DNA from: Hypomesus transpacificus
Taxonomy: Eukaryota > Chordata > Actinopteri > Osmeriformes > Osmeridae
NCBI RefSeq assembly: GCF_021917145.1
Contig: NC_061074.1
Span: forward strand, 9,380,155-9,444,154
DNA length: 64,000 nt
Direction: 5' to 3'
The translations under genes were made by a program, and so were the position numbers. The notes beneath the pieces are model-generated. The model searched no databases. It saw nothing but the letters and a program-made list of their open reading frames with translations, and was not told where the DNA came from. Position 1 is the first letter of the stretch. Every line of letters begins with the position of its first letter. This document shows positions 33,831 through 44,535 of the stretch, piece after piece.

Positions 33831-35700
33831 TGCTAAAGTAGAACAAAGGGTCAAACATTTTCCAAGCTGAAGCAACAGCATGGTGTCTGTTCTAATCCTC
33901 ACCATGTGTCTGGGAGGGGCAATGGCAGGGCGACTGTAGATACACAAACAACATTCTATCACCCATTTCTTCAACACCAGAGAAAGCATTTACAGGTGTC
34001 CTTGAAGGATCACTAACTTTCCAGAATGAATAAGCGTAGACGGCGTGTAGACTTCTCAACCACACATCCACAATAAGAAAACATGCTAAAGGTTAATGTT
34101 TAAATATAATCATATAGCTGACATAAATTATGTCTTTGTACAATCCTATTGGATGCATTGGTTGAATGATATTATTTGTTTAGGACAAGACAGACAAGAA
34201 TCAGGAAGAATATTAACAAACTCCTGGTGTTACTTTTGCATGGCAGTCATTGGTCTGTTGGAGATGGAGGGCGGGAGGGGGGGGGTTGTTAAAGAGGGGG
34301 GGTAGAGAGGGAGGGGGGGTTGTCTGGACAGTTGGCCCTCCCTCACAGAAACACCACAGGGAACCAAATTGTGATGTTTTCATACATTTTATAATGAATG
34401 AATGTGGAATGAATGCAAATGCAGTGAATGCAGATGCAGTGAATGCAGATTCAGTGAATGTTGTGTGTTTCTGTAAGCAGCCAACTCAACTTCAACTTTA
34501 TTTATCCTTAAAAAGGAAATTAATGTGCAGCAGGGGTCAGAAACACCAACACAAAACAGCACCGCCAAACGTGTTTGTCCTCCACTGCAGTTCATCTAGA
34601 CGCTCTGTCTGGGACTCGGTAATGAGGGTTGACTAGTAAAACATCTTCCTGTCTCTGGTTGCTTCATGTGTATGTTGTGTTCCTGCTGCAGTGCGTGTTT
34701 CCCTGCTCTGAGGCGGGAATTCAGCCCCACACGGCACATGTGAAGAGCATGTTGTTCTATTTCAGTGGATGTGGGACTAACAGACCTGTGGGTGACAGTG
34801 GAAGTCAATAGTCATGCCTTGCGCGATTACAGATTAACAGACCATAACAATGTTGCTCACCAGGAGCCAGTCCTGTATTTACTGTAATGATTTGATAGTT
34901 TTTCTCCCATCTCCACATAACCGTAATTGTGATAATAGTTGACCAAGCAGCCCCTTGGGCCAGACTTGCTGTCACACTAAAAGGGTCATTAAGATCATTA
35001 GACACCAACTACATTTATAATAATTTACTTGTTTAGTAGGCGCTTGTCACTGCTGACAGTTGGGTTACTAATGCCAGCTAACAGTTGGGCTACTGATGAT
35101 CTAAGGACAGCGGTGGTTACTGATATCTCAACCTCAAAGCCATATGCTGCTCATGTGACATGCTACACACGACAGCTACACACACGCTACACACATGCTG
35201 CACACACTACACACGTCAGCTACACACACACAAGCTACACTCAAGCTACACACATGCTGCACACACTACACACATACTACACACACACACCAGCTACAAA
35301 AAATATGATCACATTAAATAGGCCCCCCAGTCTGTTAAAGACGCTCTCATGACTGAAGACACCAGCTCTCTTCTGACTATTTTAACCAGCGCTCAGGGCC
35401 CCTGCATGACCACATGATCCTGCGGGTCTTCTGAGATTACACGGCTGGAAGACCCTTTTCTTCCAGATTGATTTTACAGTTTCATCAAATAATTTGATTG
35501 TTTAAGACTTTGTCAATTGTTAATTAATTGTTCATTAGCAAGGTGTGCAGACACCTTTACCCATAAGTCCCAGCACCTGCAGTGTTGTGGCGTGTGGCTC
35601 ACACATTCTTAGAGGCACTTTATTTTCCTTGTTATTTCTTTTATTTTAAGTGTTTTGGTGAATCCCCCTGTATGGTATACCTGCAGCAGTCACACATCCT
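33831..35700. other. Intergenic or kcnj13 intron DNA, no gene seen
   Basis: Includes a G-rich patch (34265-34320), a three-copy gaatgcagat repeat (34410-34455) and a CA/ACACGCTAC-type repeat (35160-35300). The rest is unique-looking. None of the short frames shows a known domain. Confidence 0.55.
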
Positions 35701-35704
35701 GCTC

Positions 35705-36152
35705 AGGACTCGGGGCCCTTCTCCCTCGGGGTCTGCCATGGCCATCCAGGGCCTCGAGGCCCTTCTCCCTCGGGGTCTGCCACGGCCATCCAGGGACTCG
35801 AGGCCCTTCTCCCTCGGGGTCTGCCACGGCCATCCAGGGACTCGAGGCCCTTCTCCCTCGGGGTCTGCCACGGCCATCCAGGGACTCGAGGCCCTTCTCC
35901 CTCGGGGTCTGCCACGGCCATCCAGGGCCTCGAGGCCCTTCTCCCTCGGGGTCTGCCACGGCCATCCAGGGCCTCGAGGCCCTTCTCCCTCGGGGTCTGC
36001 CACGGCCATCCAGGGCCTCGAGGCCCTTCTCCCTCGGGGTCTGCCATGGCCATCCAGGGCCTCGAGGCCCTTCTCCCTCGGGGTCTGCCATGGCCATCCA
36101 GGGCCTCGAGGCCCTTCTCCCTCGGGGTCTGCCACGGCCATCCAGGGACAAC
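35705..36152. repeat. 44-bp GC-rich minisatellite, about 10 copies
   Basis: The unit is gggactcgaggcccttctcc then ctcggggtctgccacggcca and tcca (44 bases; starts at 35749 and 35793). Alternating gggact/gggcct and cacggc/catggc variants mark sub-families. It ends about 480 bases upstream of the kcnj13 start codon. The frames across it on both strands are repeat artefacts. Confidence 0.95.
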
Positions 36153-36564
36153 TCTCCCGTGCACTACAGACATAGAGATGTGTAACCGATGTTACGTCAT
36201 GCACAAGTACTGTGTCATTAATTTTTGCGTACCACTCGGATGAAAGAGATCCAGACAGTTTAGTGTGCAATTAGAGTAAGTAGTAAGAGCTCCGTTCCCC
36301 ACAGAGAAGAGACGCATTCCTGCGCTGCAGGGCGCTGGTCCCTCAGCCTACCCCCCCCCCGCCGGCCTCCTCTCTAATCACCAGCAACAATATTGACACA
36401 GAAACAGAGACTGTGTTCAGCTGCGTGGTTATTTCTGTCACTGTTCCTCATAACTTTACAAGACGAACGACGCAGAGCTGGGTGATCGATCGCCTGATTC
36501 CCGTCTCCGAGCATTCGTACTGACACACACACGGCGGTACTTATGACTTGTGTTTTCTGGGCAG

Positions 36565-38050
36565 ATCTTCTCGTCACCCCCGACGTGTCGCCTCGGAAAC
36601 CCTGTGCCCCCTCTTCGCTTCTTGTCACCATGACAACCAGACCAAACAGCAACCACGGCCCGGACGCCAAGGCTCAGTCCTCGCCTCTGTTGTCCCCGAC
36701 GACCTGCCAGCGCCTGGTCACCAAGGACGGACGGTGTAACCTGCGCCCCCCCGCGCCCCTTCCTGGGCCCTGGGCCGGGGCCTCTGCCTGCCTGCTGGCC
36801 CTGCAGGACCTGTGGGGCTCCCTGCTCAGCCTGCGCTGGCGATGGGTCCTCCTGGCCTTCTGTACCTCCTTCCTGGCCCACTGGCTGCTGTTTGCCTGCT
36901 TGTGGTACCTGCTGGCTCACCTGAACGGAGACCTGGAGGTGGAGGACCATGACGCTCCGCCCGAGGGCCATGTGGTGTGTGTCAAACACATCACCTCCTT
37001 CACAGCAGCCTTCTCCTTCTCGCTGGAGACACAGTTAACCATCGGCTACGGGACCATGTTTCCCAGTGGAGACTGTCCCAGCGCCATCGTGCTGCTGGCC
37101 GTGCAGATGCTGCTGGGACTCATGCTGGAGGCTTTCATCACAGGTGGGGAACAGGAGGGTCCAGCCTCCAACCCTATAGAGATTTTCACTGTAGGAAATG
37201 GGAAAGGGTTCATTTTTAAAGAGTAATGTAATATTCAAACATTGGTAAATTGTCAAATATTTTATATTAATTTAATGTTAAATGCTTATCAGAAAGATAC
37301 ATATGAGTGAGTTATTGTTAATTATGACACTGAATCCAAAGCTTAAAATTATGATCTAGAATCATAGGCGAAGAAAGAAACATGTGCTTGTAGCCTGTAG
37401 ACATCCTGTCATTCACTTATCTTCCTCCTCTCCACCCTCCTCCTCCCACCCTTCTCCACCATCTCCTACCTCCAGGCGCCTTTGTAGCAAAGATCGCCCG
37501 CCCCCAGAAGCGGGCAGGTGCTATTCAGTTCAGCCCTCAGGCTGTGGTGGGCCAGCACCTGGGCCAGCCTTGCCTCATGTTCCGCGCCGCCAACCTGCTG
37601 CGACGCCCCCTGGTGCAGGTGAAGGTGAGTGCCGTGCTGTACGAGGAGCGCGACGGCCAGGCCCTGCACCAGACAGCGCTAGACTTCCAGCTGGACCATC
37701 TGGGCTCGCAGCCCTGCCCCTTCTTCATCTTCCCCCTCACCTTCTACCACCTCCTGGAGCGTCCCAGTCCACTATACCCCGCCCTGCGCGAGGGCCGCGC
37801 TGGACACTTCGAGCTGGTGGTCTTCCTCTCTGCGTCCCAGGAGGGCACCGGGGACACCTGCCAGAAGAGGACGTCGTACTTGCGGCAGGAGATCCAGCTG
37901 GAGCGCTGCTTTGTGCCGGCCGCAGGGCTGGACGGCCTGGGCAGGTACAAGTTAAGCACTCAGCACTTTGACACCACCCACTCCAAAGAGCCCCTGGATA
38001 AGGAGTGTGTGGTGCAGATCAATGGGGATGGTAATGACAGGATGGAGTAG
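36565..38050 (+). CDS. kcnj13: Inward-rectifier potassium channel Kir7.1, two coding exons
   Basis: Tetrameric plasma-membrane K+ channel subunit with very weak rectification and low conductance, active in transporting epithelia and, in zebrafish, in pigment patterning (family knowledge). Coding exons 36630-37143 and 37476-38050 join in phase 1 (ACA G|GC) to give 362 residues, close to human Kir7.1 (360). M1 is at about 73-96, the pore filter TIGYG at 137-141, and M2 at about 152-172, followed by [14 protein letters not shown] and the cytoplasmic C-domain ([15 protein letters not shown]). Met143 right after the filter ([12 protein letters not shown]) is the Kir7.1 signature; other Kirs have Arg there. 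The start is the ATG at 36630 in gtcaccATGaca. An upstream in-frame ATG at 36543 lies before the acceptor tttctgggcag| at 36564 and is probably intronic. The N-terminus is about 18 residues longer than human and proline-rich. Feature start 36565 marks the exon, including short 5' UTR. Confidence 0.95.
36630..37143 (+). CDS. kcnj13: kcnj13 coding exon 1 (N-terminus, M1, pore, M2)
   Basis: 171 codons plus one base. It contains [11 protein letters not shown], the M1 helix, the pore helix [12 protein letters not shown], filter TIGYG and M2. It ends ATCACAG|GTGGGG. The exon break just after M2 matches the known vertebrate KCNJ13 gene structure as I recall it. Confidence 0.95.
37476..38050 (+). CDS. 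kcnj13: kcnj13 coding exon 2 (cytoplasmic domain)
   Basis: Acceptor ctcctacctccag|. It begins with the rest of the Gly codon then [12 protein letters not shown] and runs through the Ig-like cytoplasmic domain to a TAG stop at 38048-38050. It shares FDTTHSKEP with the family C-terminus region. Confidence 0.95.
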
Positions 38051-38054
38051 AGGG

Positions 38055-38740
38055 GGGGGAATAGAGATGGGGTAGAGGTAGGAAGGTTAGGATGTGGAGT
38101 GAGGAGGGGGGGTTGGAGGGGTGAGGAGGTGAGGTTGTGGGGGGTTAGTGGAGGTGGGGTGGAGGTGGGGTGGGGGGTAATGGAGGTGGGGGATAGTGGA
38201 GGTGGGGTGGAGGTGGGGTGGGGGGTAATGGAGGTGGGGGATAGTGGAGGTGGGGTGGAGGTGGGGTGGGGGGTAATGGAGGTGGGGGATAGTGGAGGTG
38301 GGGTGGGGAGTGGTGGAGGTGGGGTGGAGGTGGGGGGGGGATGGGGTGGGGGGTAGTGGAGGTGGGGTGGGGAGTGGGGGAGGTGGGGTGGAGGTGGGGT
38401 GGGGGGTAGTGGAGGTGGGGTGGAGGTGGGGTGGGGGGTAGTGGAGGTGGGGGATAGTGGAGGTGGGGGGTAGTGGAGGTGGGGTGGGGGGTAGTGGAGG
38501 TGGGGTGGGGGGTAGTGGAGGTGGGGGATAGTGGAGGTGGGGGGTAGTGGAGGTGGGGTGGGGGGTAGTGGAGGTGGGGGATAGTGGAGGTGGGGGGTAG
38601 TGGAGGTGGGGTGGGGGGTAGTGGAGGTGGGGGATAGTGGAGGTGGGGGGTAGTGGAGGTGGGGTGGGGGGTAGTGGAGGTGGGGGATAGTGGAGGTGGG
38701 GTGGAGGGGGTGGAAGTGGGGGTAGTGGAAGTGGAGGGCG
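38055..38740. repeat. G-rich minisatellite directly after the kcnj13 stop codon
   Basis: Units such as gtggaggtggggtgg and ggggggtagtggaggtgg (about 20 and 34 bases) repeat for nearly 600 bases and so probably form the start of the 3' UTR. G-runs of four to seven on the plus (mRNA) strand could form G-quadruplexes. The long minus-strand Pro/Thr/Ser frame is an artefact. Confidence 0.9.
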
Positions 38741-40347
38741 GCATTATGAGCAACTCACCATGACAACAACACAAACCAACATGGGGAGCCAGCTTGACTA
38801 AATCCACATCCACACAGTAGGGCATTTACCCTGGAGCATTTACCCTGGAGCATTTACCCTGGGGCCTAAGGGACCAGCCCTCCTCTGATCACCACTGGGA
38901 CTCATCTCTACCTGAGATGGATTCAGAGGGTGAGGCCTCCTTCCACCAGCGCAGTGCTGCTAAGTCCTTTAGACCAGCTGCACTAGGACGTGGTGTCTCC
39001 TGTCACCCTGATTCAGACATTTGCTGCACATGCTAGATAGTCAACACTGCAGAAGGAGAACAATCACAAATACCACTTCATCTCTGTTGATTAATTGATT
39101 GATTAATTGATTGATTTATAAATGATTGATTGAATAGAACATTGCCATGATAGTGAGTTAGGTGGGGTTTTTTGTATTTAATTTTTTGTAAGTAATCTAA
39201 AATCAGTTTTTATATCCACAAATGATTAGTTTAAGATCACTTGACCGTTTAAATGAGTGAGACACTACCATGAGGAGAGGTCCCTGTAGTGTTGATTATA
39301 AAGCTGAGATAGAAGAATGTGATAACACATGTTTTATAGTCATCGTTTGGTATATGTATACTGAATCACTGTTGGATTCAAATGGATTCTAAAAACTGAA
39401 AGGGTAAAAACATATGAAAGTTTAAAAATGAGAGACTGAGGAAATAACTTGTTGTCGGATGTGAGATTTTAGGAAGCGAAATCTTGTTGTATCATAATAT
39501 TACAATGGATTGTACAGTGTACATTATAAGTAATAAAGGATATTTTCTAAACATGTTCTAAGAGACGGACATGTTTTTTCTGCTTCAAAAGTTGTTTCTG
39601 TTATACCACACTGCCCCCTGTCGTTCAGCAGAGGAACTGATGCTGAGACAGTGGAGGGTCCTGGCTTTACCGAGTGTGGCAGCCAAGGAAATTCTTAATT
39701 TCAGTAAACCAGAGAGGGTACAACTGGGCGAAAAAAGGGCACTCCTGTGTAAAAATTGTCATAAACTATATTGTGACTTAATATTCCCCTTCTACTGATA
39801 TTGTAAAGCATTTACTAGTACTCACATTGCATTTCATTAATAAAGAAACCCCTTTGAAACAAGCTGGTTCAAACAAAGTAGCCACTTAGGGCGTCTGGCA
39901 GTATCTTAGCTGGGATTGTGATTCAAACAGTACCATCTGATAACTGAGAATATGCCCCCAAAAACTTAAATAAGCTTACATTTATTTTGGTAAAACTGGC
40001 TGGAAACTTTGCTGGAAATACAGGCATTTCAATTGAGCTGTTGTCTAAGAAGCAATAGTTCGTTCATACCTCAACTAGGTAGCCAAAAGGAAACTTGAAG
40101 TGCTGCTCACTATATGGGTTGTCTATAGCCATGTTTCTGAACTGGTGGGTCAAGACCCGGACGTATTCTTCGGCTCCCTCAAAAAGTCTAACTTTTATTT
40201 TGATAAGTTACTGAACTTCCGATGGTGCGCTTTAATTTTGAATAGTGCGTAGGTTCACACAGTGCCGCCCGCATTCTAGGAAATGATTGAAATATATGAA
40301 ATTATTTATGAAATTATCAGGGCTCTCAAGTCGCGATACCTTGTATT
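38741..40347. other. Probable kcnj13 3' flank, AT-rich
   Basis: No coding feature. Candidate polyadenylation signals are AATAAA at 39532 and 39839, which would imply a very long 3' UTR. A small 9-base repeat (tggagcatttaccc) lies at 38830-38865. The assignment of this stretch to the kcnj13 transcript is inference. Confidence 0.4.
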
Positions 40348-40698
40348 CTGTGGCGGTTCTAGACAACATTTACTGGGGGGGCCAAGGTGGGGCCAAGGTG
40401 GGGCCAAGGTGGGGCCAAGGTGGGGCCAAGGTGGGGCCGAGGTGGGGCCAAGGTGGGGCCAAGGTGGGGCCAGTGTTTAATCAGAGGAGCACATTAAAAA
40501 ACGGACACAAATTATATTTAAATATTAAACACTAAAATGTTGCTTTACATTAAAATCATAGAAACTTTCATTTTGTACATAAAGAGTTTCAATTGAAACA
40601 ATAAGGTAGGGCCATCAAAAATTTGACATACAGTAGGCCATTGCTGCAAAAGGTGGGCATGAACCCCTGAAAATAAATAAATAATAATATATAAAAAT

Positions 40699-40742
<44 letters not shown>

Positions 40743-40841
40743 CAACCTGCTCAGGAGGGCCAAAGGGGGGGGGGGGGGGGGGTCAGCGATATTTTTACAG
40801 GGGCACTGGCCGCTATACGCCCCAGTATAGAACCGCCACTA
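40348..40841. mobile_element. hAT-like element with GTGGCGGTTCTA inverted ends
   Basis: The left end ctgtggcggttctag and right end tatagaaccgccacta are inverted repeats of about 13 bases. The interior holds an 11-base ggtggggccaa array (40374-40470), an AT-rich part, a (TA)n run at 40705-40740 and a G18 tract at 40767-40784. The ends match the TSD-bearing element at 53195-53521. No target duplication is visible here. Confidence 0.7.
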
Positions 40842-41887
40842 CCCATAACCCAATTTAATCATTTCTCACGCTAAGAAGTAAGAGATAACTTGTCCTGCTT
40901 TATACAATTAATGGACGAGGCGCAGGCATACTGAGATTTACATTTACACGTATTAATTTGGCAGATGATAGTTGTCTTGAGTTATACAGCGTTAAATGCC
41001 AATCAGAAAACATCCTGAGGTTAGACCAGTTGACAACCACTGATCTATAGTATCCACTCCAATCGTTGGTAGACCCGGTGCTTTGGACAACTTGCTGCTC
41101 AATCAAAGGTACTGTAAACGAGACGGTACAATTTCTGGGGAATGATTGCATTGGTTGCTGTAGGTATAGGTAACAACGCTAGTGCTAAATAACTACCTGG
41201 TCGGCTCCATGACGCCGGGTAAGCAGGAATCGTGAGACTGCTCACCAAAAAAAACAAAGGGAACCCATTTGTATGTAGTTGTGCTGGTTTACATGCACTA
41301 ACTTACATATAGGCCTACATGAGAATATGATTAACGTTTGCAGTGTTTGCACTAGTGCTGACGTTGTGACGTTAGGCTAGCACTGAGTGCCCTTTGGCCA
41401 CACGAGGCAGTTTTTGCCACAAAAACTTAACGGAATGTTCGCGCGAATACAAGCAACTCAATCGGGACCAAGACGAACATTTTGATACCGACGTTGTCTA
41501 TGTAGTGCAAATATTCAAGTTTTTTTAGGGGTGGGAAAATAGTAATAAATAATAAATATATATGAGAGAGAGTAATGGTTGTGATCGCCGAAGGGATGAG
41601 CACACCCAATAATACAACACCCTCCGTGACCTATGGGCTTTACAAAAAAAAAGGACAGCTTACAATTTCTGATTTGGAATCTCGAGCGGTCTCCTTGGGA
41701 ACATTCAAGTTGTTACCTTAACGTCATGTTGAGCTGCCAATCTTGCATACACAGCGTGTATTTAACAAGAACACAAGTCATCAAATTAAATCAATTAATG
41801 TAATTAATCATCAAAACATTTCACTCCTCATGAATTATTGAGTATGACGACAATACCTTAAAATCTAATTTCTCAAGATATCGTATT
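40842..41887. other. Intergenic DNA, no gene seen
   Basis: Unique-looking, AT-rich. It contains a short decayed SINE/L2-tail relic at 40936-40970 (gagatttacatttacac). No open frame of interest. Confidence 0.5.
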
Positions 41888-41959
41888 GGCTCGTTGGTCT
41901 AGGGGTATGATTCTCGCTTAGGGTGCGAGAGGTCCCGGGTTCAAATCCCGGACGAGCCC
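41888..41959 (+). tRNA. tRNA-Pro (anticodon AGG)
   Basis: A 72-base cloverleaf from ggctcgttggtctagggg to ggacgagccc. The acceptor stem is GGCTCGT/ACGAGCC, the anticodon stem is CTCGC/GCGAG with loop TTAGGGT, and the T arm is CCCGGGTTCAAATCCCGG. Internal promoter boxes A and B are intact and a T-run follows (acttttac). No intron. Confidence 0.97.
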
Positions 41960-42269
41960 CACTTTTACAATTTTATATTGATGTACTGCGGTGACAGTAT
42001 CAATTTTGTAAACATCTTGTTAAATATCACTTTACCACGTTAAAACGATACAATTACTAAATAATAGCCTATGCAGGTAAAGCAACCACACAGAATGATG
42101 ATGTTGATGGGAAAGCAGAAGTCAATGTGTCTACATAGTTTGTCATCCTTGAGGGTATAGGTAGGCTGGCATACAATTAAAACATGTGTGAATACGTCTG
42201 TGACATTGCTTGTAAAAAGGGCTATAACAACAAAGGATGATTTGATTGTTTATATTCAGTCAAAACCAT

Positions 42270-42341
42270 TGACCCCGACGTGATTTGAACACGCAACCTT
42301 CTGATCTGGAGTCAGACGCGCTACCGTTGCGCCACGAGGTC
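42270..42341 (-). tRNA. tRNA-Trp (anticodon CCA)
   Basis: The minus strand begins GACCTCGTGGCGCAACGG and carries anticodon CCA in loop CTCCAGA with stem GTCTGA/TCAGA-type pairing. The T arm is GCGTGTTCAAATCACGT and it ends GGGGTC plus discriminator A. It matches the vertebrate nuclear tRNA-Trp as I recall it. No intron. Confidence 0.96.
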
Positions 42342-43059
42342 TGCTCATAAATAGACGAAAAAAGACTAAATGAATGGAATGTATAAACTTTCTTCTTTAA
42401 AGTTTAAGATGGTGTATAGGCAGTTGTTGAGAAGCACTTTTTGTCATATTTGCCTAGCTAAAACTCACATCTTAAGCAAACCAATACATCTAAAGGTTTG
42501 ACGGTAATACGAAACCAATCCGACATCTGTGGGTGTCGCAGGATTGTAATAAATGCGACAAATCATCAACACTGTTCCGAGACTAATGATTGGACGGGCT
42601 ACCTGTCTGTCAACCTACTGTACCTACCTGCGTGCAGTCCGTAGTTTCTGTAGTTAGTTAGTTACCATAGTTATTGTAGTTAGTTTGTTACTATAGTTTT
42701 CAACCGGGCTAGGCAGAAGTATTCTAAACAACCAAGAAAGAGATCAGGCAATGAATCAAGTTCCAGATTTTACCTTTAAAAGACAAAAGTAAAAAGTACT
42801 AACGTGAATGTTCCAAGCTAACGTTATAACCAGTAACGGACGACGCGCAGGTAACCGGGTGAAGCAACATTGAAGCGCAAACAGCCGTGTAAACTCGCCT
42901 TCGGTGAGCGTGAAGCTCGCGAAGGGTCGCCCCGGGGGGGGGGGGGTTGCTACCAAATCTCACGCCAAGGTTTTGGGAAAAGTTGCCAGCCCTACTCAAT
43001 CGGTCTACAGGAGACGAGGCAAACATTTTGATATCTGTAGAATACTGATCCGTCATGTC

Positions 43060-43131
43060 GGCTCGTTGGTCTAGGGGTATGATTCTCGCTTTGGGTGCGA
43101 GAGGTCCCGGGTTCAAATCCCGGACGAGCCC
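43060..43131 (+). tRNA. tRNA-Pro (anticodon TGG)
   Basis: Identical to the Pro-AGG gene at 41888 except at the first anticodon base (loop TTTGGGT, so TGG). All stems and the A and B boxes are conserved, followed by a T-run (cccttttt). A single substitution changes the isoacceptor. Confidence 0.97.
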
Positions 43132-43306
43132 GCCCTTTTTAATCTTGTGATGAAGTTTAAGCTTAAGGTATAGCGTTGTTACTGAGTGGTTTATATTATA
43201 AACTTGTATGTATGATTTATTTGTAAATGCTGCGGTACGGTAACCTATCAATAGGTTTGAGTTGCATCAAACTGAGGTAAAATGTTACTGATTCAGCATA
43301 AAATAT

Positions 43307-43380
43307 TGGCCAGTACGGGGATCGAACCCGCGACCTTGGCGTTATTAGCACCACGCTCTAACCAACTGAGCTAACCGGCC
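43307..43380 (-). tRNA. tRNA-Ile (anticodon AAT)
   Basis: The minus strand begins GGCCGGTTAGCTCAGTTGG, has anticodon AAT in loop CTAATAA, T arm GCGGGTTCGATCCCCGT, and ends CTGGCC plus discriminator A. The acceptor stem pairs GGCCGGT with ACTGGCC through a G-U pair. It is 74 bases with no intron. Confidence 0.96.
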
Positions 43381-43434
43381 ATTTTGCTATGGTGCTAAAC
43401 TGTGCGTTTTTTTACGTAAAAACTGTCGTTTTAA

Positions 43435-44415
43435 CCCCAGTGTTGTCTTAACATTCTGTACACTCCCCTTGTCCTAAGGGTAAAAAATGACCCACCTTCA
43501 CCAAAACCCTAAAATAAAGCAGCTTTATTGAATTTTAAACTCCTAATCTATTTTGCATGAAGAAACAACCTATACTTCTTCATAACATTTGTGAATATGC
43601 AGGTTTTACCTCTTCAAATTACAGAAAGACTACATTTAATCAGTGGACAACTATTCGTTTTTATTACAGCAGACCTGTCATAACTGTTTTCTTTACTAAA
43701 GTAGAGGTGTATTATTGCTTCATGCTCCGGGTTGTATTATTCCCCATGTTCTTCTTCAGATACCTCCTCTTCTAAATCATTGTACTCTTGTTCCTTCTGG
43801 ACATCTGAAAATATCAGATCTACAACCTGTAGATCTGAGAGCTGAGACCCTAACCCTGTTGGGCACTGAAATGTAAGTCATGGCTTCAGCAAAGAATACT
43901 GGGGGAACTGTCATTTGCAGGACCTTTGTAGCCTCTGACTGCATTCCCCATCAGGAAACAATGCTTTGAAGACATTTGTATTTAGTCTGAAATTTGGTTT
44001 AGTTTGTCTGAAATTGTTTTTTCGTCTGTGAGCTTGAGTCATGTAGGGAGGGGAGATGCTGCACCTGCACACGGAAGTTTTAGCTTTGTCTGAGTTCAAT
44101 CAGTAGCACAAATAATGTAATTATCTTATTGTATGTGTGTGAGTGTATGTGTGTGTATGTGTATGTGTGTCAATTTTCTTTTTTTTGTGGTGTGTATAAT
44201 GGTTTTATAACTGCCGGGTCAAAAATGACCCCTAAGACAATCTTTGTACCCTAGTGGTGTACAGCTTTCATGGAAATGTGAACAAAGACAATGTTTCACT
44301 TCTTCTAATGTTGGGGTCAATAGGGAAACGTCATTAATTATATAACATTTAGGGGGTTTTCTATGCTGATAAACATAGTGACGGGTCATTTTTGACCCCC
44401 AAGACAACACAAGGG
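43435..44415. mobile_element. piggyBac-like DNA transposon, non-autonomous
   Basis: Flanked by TTAA at 43431-43434 and 44416-44419. The left end reads ccccagtgttgtctt; the right end aagacaacacaaggg is its inverted repeat (consensus CCCYWGTGTTGTCTT). A sub-terminal ggtcaaaaatgacccc-type palindrome occurs at 44217-44235 and 44383-44400. No intact transposase is present; short frames inside are unrecognised. TTAA plus these ends indicate the piggyBac superfamily. Confidence 0.8.
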
Positions 44416-44535
44416 TTAAACATAACGTGTTGATTTTATTTGACTGATATTTTACATTACACACACATCTACTACAATTTACTTCATGTTTAAGCACGGT
44501 TCTCCTCCACAATCATAAAAAAAATGCATCAGTTA

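Noticed and set aside
35641-36270. Several 150- to 209-codon frames on both strands
   Set aside because: Frames through the 44-bp minisatellite; they cycle with the repeat and have no homologous-looking core.
36543-36629. Upstream ATG of kcnj13 at 36543
   Set aside because: It precedes a good splice acceptor at 36564 and has a poorer context than the ATG at 36630, which fits the family length.
36456-36989. 177-codon minus-strand frame over kcnj13
   Set aside because: Antisense shadow of the channel's M1 region; GC-rich, no recognisable domain.
38145-38825. 226-codon Pro/His/Thr-rich minus-strand frame
   Set aside because: Reverse complement of the G-rich array after kcnj13; low complexity only.
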